Shown here piece after piece: positions 7,201 to 8,523 of a stretch of 8,523 nucleotides of DNA (the first letter of the stretch is position 1; the number at the start of each line of letters is the position of its first letter). Below the pieces are notes generated by a model. It saw only the letters and a list, made by a program, of their open reading frames with translations. It searched no databases and was not told where the DNA came from. The translations under genes were made by a program, and so were the position numbers. The stretch is from Eubacteriales Family XIII. Incertae Sedis bacterium (GTDB taxonomy: Bacteria > Bacillota > Clostridia > Peptostreptococcales > Anaerovoracaceae): assembly GCA_031281765.1 (NCBI GenBank), contig JAITEX010000106.1, forward strand, positions 1-8,523, in the 5' to 3' direction.

Positions 7201-7598
7201 GGCGAAAGGCCCACCTCGCCGAGCGCTTTCTCGATGTCAAATAATTTTCTTTCCTGTTTCGGGACGCCGGCTTCTATTTGCTTTCCGCATTTCGTCATCG
7301 GGTCGAGCGCGGTAAACGGGTCCTGCATAACCATGCCGATAAGCCTTCCTCTGACGGTGCGCCATGCCCGTTCCTTAGCGCGAAGTTCGAACGGCCTGCC
7401 GGAAATCTCGTAATCTCCGGCAATGTCCGCGCCGGCGGGAAGCAGGCCCGTGATGGAGCGGACGAGCATTGTCTTGCCGCTGCCGGATTCGCCGACGATA
7501 CCTACGCTATCGTTCTCCGCGAGCGTGAAGTCGATGTCTTTCAATATTTTTTCGCCGCTTATCGTGACGTTCAGTCCGGTGAGTTTGATGTCTATCAT
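4209..7598 (-). CDS. Fusion protein: two peptide-type ABC ATPase domains plus YtcJ-type amidohydrolase
   Basis: One open frame of 1129 residues (from the ATG) with three complete domains. Domain 1 (about 1-245, DppD-like): Walker A GESGSGKT 36-43, Q92, signature LSGGMRQR 143-150, Walker B ending E168, switch H201. Domain 2 (about 273-497, DppF-like): Walker A GQSGSGKT 307-314, Q344, LSGGQRQR 395-402, E420, H453. Domain 3 (about 555-1129, amidohydrolase family 3, YtcJ/NfdA-like): GFIDTHVH with H624 and H626, SSDGHSLWMN 701-710, K848 and R858 in KFFADGVVEGRTA, HSIGD with H905, H942, D1009, and the closing GSLEAGKRADFIVLNADPF. All ATPase motifs and metal-ligand positions are intact. Fused double ATPases are known (GsiA, YejF); an added amidohydrolase is not one I know. 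No start codon lies near the domain 3 boundary. ATG 7598 has AGAGGGA upstream; an in-frame GTG at 7619 would add 7 residues. It probably powers the permeases encoded at 1-1747. Confidence 0.93.
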   Translation of the reverse strand: MIDIKLTGLNVTISGEKILKDIDFTLAENDSVGIVGESGSGKTMLVRSITGLLPAGADIAGDYEISGRPFELRAKERAWRTVRGRLIGMVMQDPFTALDPMTKCGKQIEAGVPKQERKLFDIEKALGEVGLSPEAASRYPFELSGGMRQRVVIAAALATKPGALIADEATTALDVITQREILDLIDTIRAKRSMPFIMITHDIRLVSERTRRIIVIRDGEIVEQGATTDVIANPRSEYTKLLIAPLSATASSQTPDGTATPVSAVAPGSAASPILSATGVTKNFGGFVAVEDVTMRVAPGEIVGVVGQSGSGKTTLARCIVGLEKPDAGSIAYAGAGAPQIVFQDPYSSLNPAHTVEFILKEALKVSGRDASDLDSIMKLAEIPAELLSRKPAQLSGGQRQRVAIARALAPAPELLICDESVSALDILTQNQILATIRKLCLEKNLAILFITHDLSVVRALASRIYVMNKARVVEEGPTEEVFTNTKDEYTKALIAASEYGIKEQAAKLDAAAGLSPVSEPPAAVGLSPVPEQPKKTGPGPVSEPPTPSVPPLPALFTNARIYTVAGAGWEHRPAQAMAVGKDGRILSVGSEAEARAAMGAYLPSYRIIDLEGRAVLPGFIDTHVHMPGDALTKLFQIYLYDSRGLDNTLDIIRDFVKAHPDRDIYFGTGFYLSIAGGNPEGPRREWLDEIEPEKPIVLESSDGHSLWMNTAAFRHFGIDKDTPAPTGGILHRDAETGELSGTLTDAHVLIGARPEYTIAQAEQAVTLYQQKMLTWGYTAAMHIAPQFCDPEALRRLHERGEWKMRVNMCALADHDADIPAVRAAFDEAKKYEEYFAGSELIKTTTVKFFADGVVEGRTAYLKEPYTQTNEGEPEGYRSEPLWDKDELADAFGEVMDAGYQIHVHSIGDAATADTVYALEKAVASPRRAGAGKPKRRDTITHLQLVSPGDIDKVQELGVIASFQPFWHFKEPGWYDQIDLAVLGAERAEAAYPVGTAVRKGIRVTFSGDYPVSSNNDPFSAIQIAVTRNLGNPGPYGEPPLASKDDPKWLRNPNERISLAEAIEAYTINGAWQLFREDEIGSLEAGKRADFIVLNADPFLTADEELYSLHPQQVYISGTNVLPDAPCFE
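5962..6069. repeat. Three tandem 36-bp repeats encoding the linker between ATPase and amidohydrolase
   Basis: Units lie at 5962-5997, 5998-6033 and 6034-6069. The second and third differ at 3 of 36 positions; the first matches the third over most of its first 28 bases and then diverges. In the fusion protein they encode residues 514-549 as three 12-residue units beginning GLSPVSEPP, GLSPVPEQP and GPGPVSEPP, proline-rich and probably extended and flexible. Because 36 is a multiple of three, gain or loss of a unit keeps the frame. The array lies exactly at the junction between transporter and enzyme parts. Confidence 0.9.
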
Positions 7599-7607
7599 TT
7601 TCAGCAG

Positions 7608-7614
7608 TCCCTCT
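7608..7614 (-). promoter_or_regulatory. Ribosome binding site of the ATPase-amidohydrolase gene
   Basis: The minus strand reads AGAGGGA, 9 nt before the ATG at 7598-7596. The alternative GTG (7619-7617) has only GAGG four bases in front of it, which is too close. This favours the ATG, which also gives the normal MIDIKL beginning of an ABC ATPase domain. Confidence 0.6.
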
Positions 7615-7631
7615 TTCACAAAACCTCATAG

Positions 7632-7642
7632 TGGTATAACCA
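7632..7642. promoter_or_regulatory. Palindrome TGGTATAACCA in the divergent promoter region; candidate operator
   Basis: TGGT and ACCA are inverted around ATA, an 11-bp dyad just downstream of the minus-strand -10 and covering the predicted start (about 7635) of the fusion gene. TGGT/ACCA half-sites recur at 7647-7650 and 7661-7664. GT...AC dyads are typical of GntR-type regulators, but no such gene is in the window, so the assignment to any regulator is speculative. Confidence 0.4.
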
Positions 7643-7650
7643 TTCTACCA
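7642..7650 (-). promoter_or_regulatory. Extended -10 promoter of the ATPase-amidohydrolase gene
   Basis: The minus strand reads TGG-TAGAAT: a TGn extension plus a -10 hexamer matching the consensus at five of six positions (7647-7642). The start would be near 7635, giving a leader of about 37 nt that contains the ribosome site. No good -35 is seen, as is usual for extended -10 promoters. Confidence 0.5.
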
Positions 7651-7665
7651 TGTACTATTCTGGTA
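7646..7665. repeat. Inverted repeat TACCA...TGGTA formed by two back-to-back extended -10 promoters
   Basis: TACCA (7646-7650) and TGGTA (7661-7665) are exact inverted copies around a 10-bp spacer. Each arm is the TGn plus first two -10 bases of one of the two divergent promoters, so part of the symmetry follows from promoter consensus. A single protein bound here would control both genes. Confidence 0.45.
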
Positions 7666-7669
7666 TGAT
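7661..7669 (+). promoter_or_regulatory. Extended -10 promoter of the MalY/PatB-type gene, predicting a leaderless mRNA
   Basis: TGG-TATGAT is a TGn-extended -10 with five of six consensus bases (hexamer 7664-7669). Transcription would begin six to eight bases later, at about 7676, which is the A of the ATG. No Shine-Dalgarno sequence is present before that ATG. Both facts point to a leaderless or nearly leaderless transcript. Confidence 0.5.
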
Positions 7670-7675
7670 ATAAAC

Positions 7676-8523
7676 ATGAAAACTTACAATTTTGATACCA
7701 TAGTGCCGCGCCGCGGAACCGATTCGCTGAAATACGACCGGATGCCCCCGCGCGGCCGCGTGTCGGAAGACACGCTCTCCATGTGGGTGGCGGACATGGA
7801 CCTTCGCACAGCGGACCCTGTGGCCGCGGCGCTGAAAAATCTCGCGGACTTCGGCATCTACGGTTATACGGAACCCGGGGACGCGTATAGGGCAGCGGTT
7901 CGCGCATGGTGGCGCGAGCGCCACAGCTTTGATTTCGACGCACGGTCGATAATCGTTACGCCGGGCGTGGTATTCGCGCTCGCGCAGGCCGTGCGGGCTT
8001 TTTCGGAACCCGGCGACGCGATACTGATTCAGCGCCCCGTCTACTATCCGTTTACGGAAGTTATTGCGGATAATAAGCGGCGAATCTGCAACAGCCCGCT
8101 GCGGCTGACAGACGAGGGCCGGTATGTCCCGGACTTCGAGGACTTCGAGCGGCGCCTTGCCGAAGACCGGCCGAAACTGTTTCTCCTCTGCAGTCCGCAC
8201 AATCCCGTCGGCAGAGTCTGGACAAAAGAGGAACTTCGCCGCATGGGCGAACTCTGCGCAAAATACGATTGCATCGTCGTTTCGGATGAGATACACGCCG
8301 ATTTCGTCTATGCCGGGAGCCGCCACACCGTATTCACTACGGTGGACGAATCATTCCGGGAGAACAGTATCGTCTGCACTTCGCCGAGTAAAAGCTTCAA
8401 CCTCGCCGGCCTGCAGATATCGAATATCGTCGCCGAGGACGCGGCGCTTCGTAAGCGGCTGCGCGACGAGATAAACGCGGGAGGCTACAGTCAGGCGAAT
8501 ATCATGGGCCTTGCCGCCTGCAG
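7676..8523 (+). CDS. MalY/PatB-type PLP-dependent C-S beta-lyase (3' end cut by window edge)
   Basis: Fold-type I aminotransferase-like enzyme of the MalY/PatB group. Known members cleave the carbon-sulfur bond of cystathionine or other cysteine S-conjugates to a thiol, pyruvate and ammonia in the cytosol. 282 codons of a usual 385-400 are visible. Family features in order: MWVADMDLRTADPV (36-49), YGYTEP (65-70), TPGVVFALAQAVRAF (97-111), QRPVYYPF (122-129), CSPHNPVGRVW with N176, SDEIHADFVYAG with D204 facing the PLP ring nitrogen, and TSPSKSFNLAGLQISNI with the PLP lysine at K239. All cofactor residues are intact. It is divergent from the ATPase-amidohydrolase gene across a spacer of under 80 bp, suggesting shared control. 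Plain aminotransferase activity is the main alternative; the SDEIHADFVY and SKSFNLAGLQ signatures favour the C-S lyase group. Confidence 0.92.
   Translation, partial: MKTYNFDTIVPRRGTDSLKYDRMPPRGRVSEDTLSMWVADMDLRTADPVAAALKNLADFGIYGYTEPGDAYRAAVRAWWRERHSFDFDARSIIVTPGVVFALAQAVRAFSEPGDAILIQRPVYYPFTEVIADNKRRICNSPLRLTDEGRYVPDFEDFERRLAEDRPKLFLLCSPHNPVGRVWTKEELRRMGELCAKYDCIVVSDEIHADFVYAGSRHTVFTTVDESFRENSIVCTSPSKSFNLAGLQISNIVAEDAALRKRLRDEINAGGYSQANIMGLAAC

Noticed and set aside
4209..7598. Assembly error or frameshift creating an artificial fusion
   Set aside because: The frame stays open through the repeat array, all three domains are complete, and no start codon or ribosome site exists near the hydrolase boundary. 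An assembly collapse inside the repeats could change the unit count, but would not by itself bring two separate genes into frame. Read support cannot be checked here.
7599..7619. GTG start adding seven residues to the fusion protein
   Set aside because: A rarer start codon with its purine stretch too close. The ATG at 7598 has a better site and gives a normal ABC ATPase beginning. It is not fully excluded.
7655..8326. Minus-strand open frame of 223 codons antisense to the C-S lyase gene
   Set aside because: The opposite strand encodes an unmistakable MalY/PatB sequence with all cofactor residues. The antisense translation has no family features and would start inside the lyase gene.
1..8523. 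tRNA, rRNA, riboswitch or insertion sequence
   Set aside because: I saw no tRNA-like cloverleaf, ribosomal RNA sequence, known riboswitch core, transposase or terminal inverted repeats. The window is almost fully occupied by protein genes.

Overview
The window is bacterial, fairly GC-rich (roughly mid-to-high 50s % by eye) and gene-dense. It holds a family-5 (dipeptide/oligopeptide/nickel-type) ABC importer split into two blocks, one stand-alone Uma2-type nuclease gene and the first ~280 codons of a MalY/PatB-type C-S lyase. Clear AGGAG-like ribosome sites, TGn-extended -10 promoters and a typical lipoprotein lipobox suggest a Gram-positive-type bacterium, perhaps a GC-rich member of the Clostridia. 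That placement is an inference and is weak.

Layout. Minus strand, 3399 to 1: substrate-binding lipoprotein (1780-3399), DppB-type permease (782-1747) and DppC-type permease (from 782, running off the left edge). They form one operon, with a 32-bp gap and then a 1-base stop/start overlap, driven by a strong promoter at 3489-3517. The 226-bp divergent spacer to 3626 contains that promoter, two palindromes, a 5'-UTR stem and a -10 for the opposite gene. Plus strand, 3626-4183: Uma2-family protein, ending 25 bp from the convergent next gene, with an inverted repeat in the gap. Minus strand, 7598-4209: one uninterrupted reading frame of 1129 codons encoding two complete ABC ATPase domains (DppD-like and DppF-like) followed by a complete YtcJ/NfdA-type amidohydrolase. 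The junction between transporter ATPase and enzyme is a proline-rich linker made of three 36-bp tandem repeats. Plus strand, 7676 to the right edge: MalY/PatB-type PLP enzyme, divergent from the fusion gene, with both promoters packed into a ~55-bp spacer and an apparently leaderless start.

How they could work together. The lipoprotein captures a peptide-like or amide-like solute, the two permeases form the pore, and the fused double ATPase powers import. Because the amidohydrolase is covalently attached to the ATPase, it would sit at the cytoplasmic mouth of the pore and could hydrolyse the substrate on arrival. The neighbouring C-S lyase suggests, but does not prove, that the released product may be a cysteine S-conjugate or cystathionine-like compound. 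The three-part ATPase-ATPase-amidohydrolase polypeptide is the main novelty of the window.
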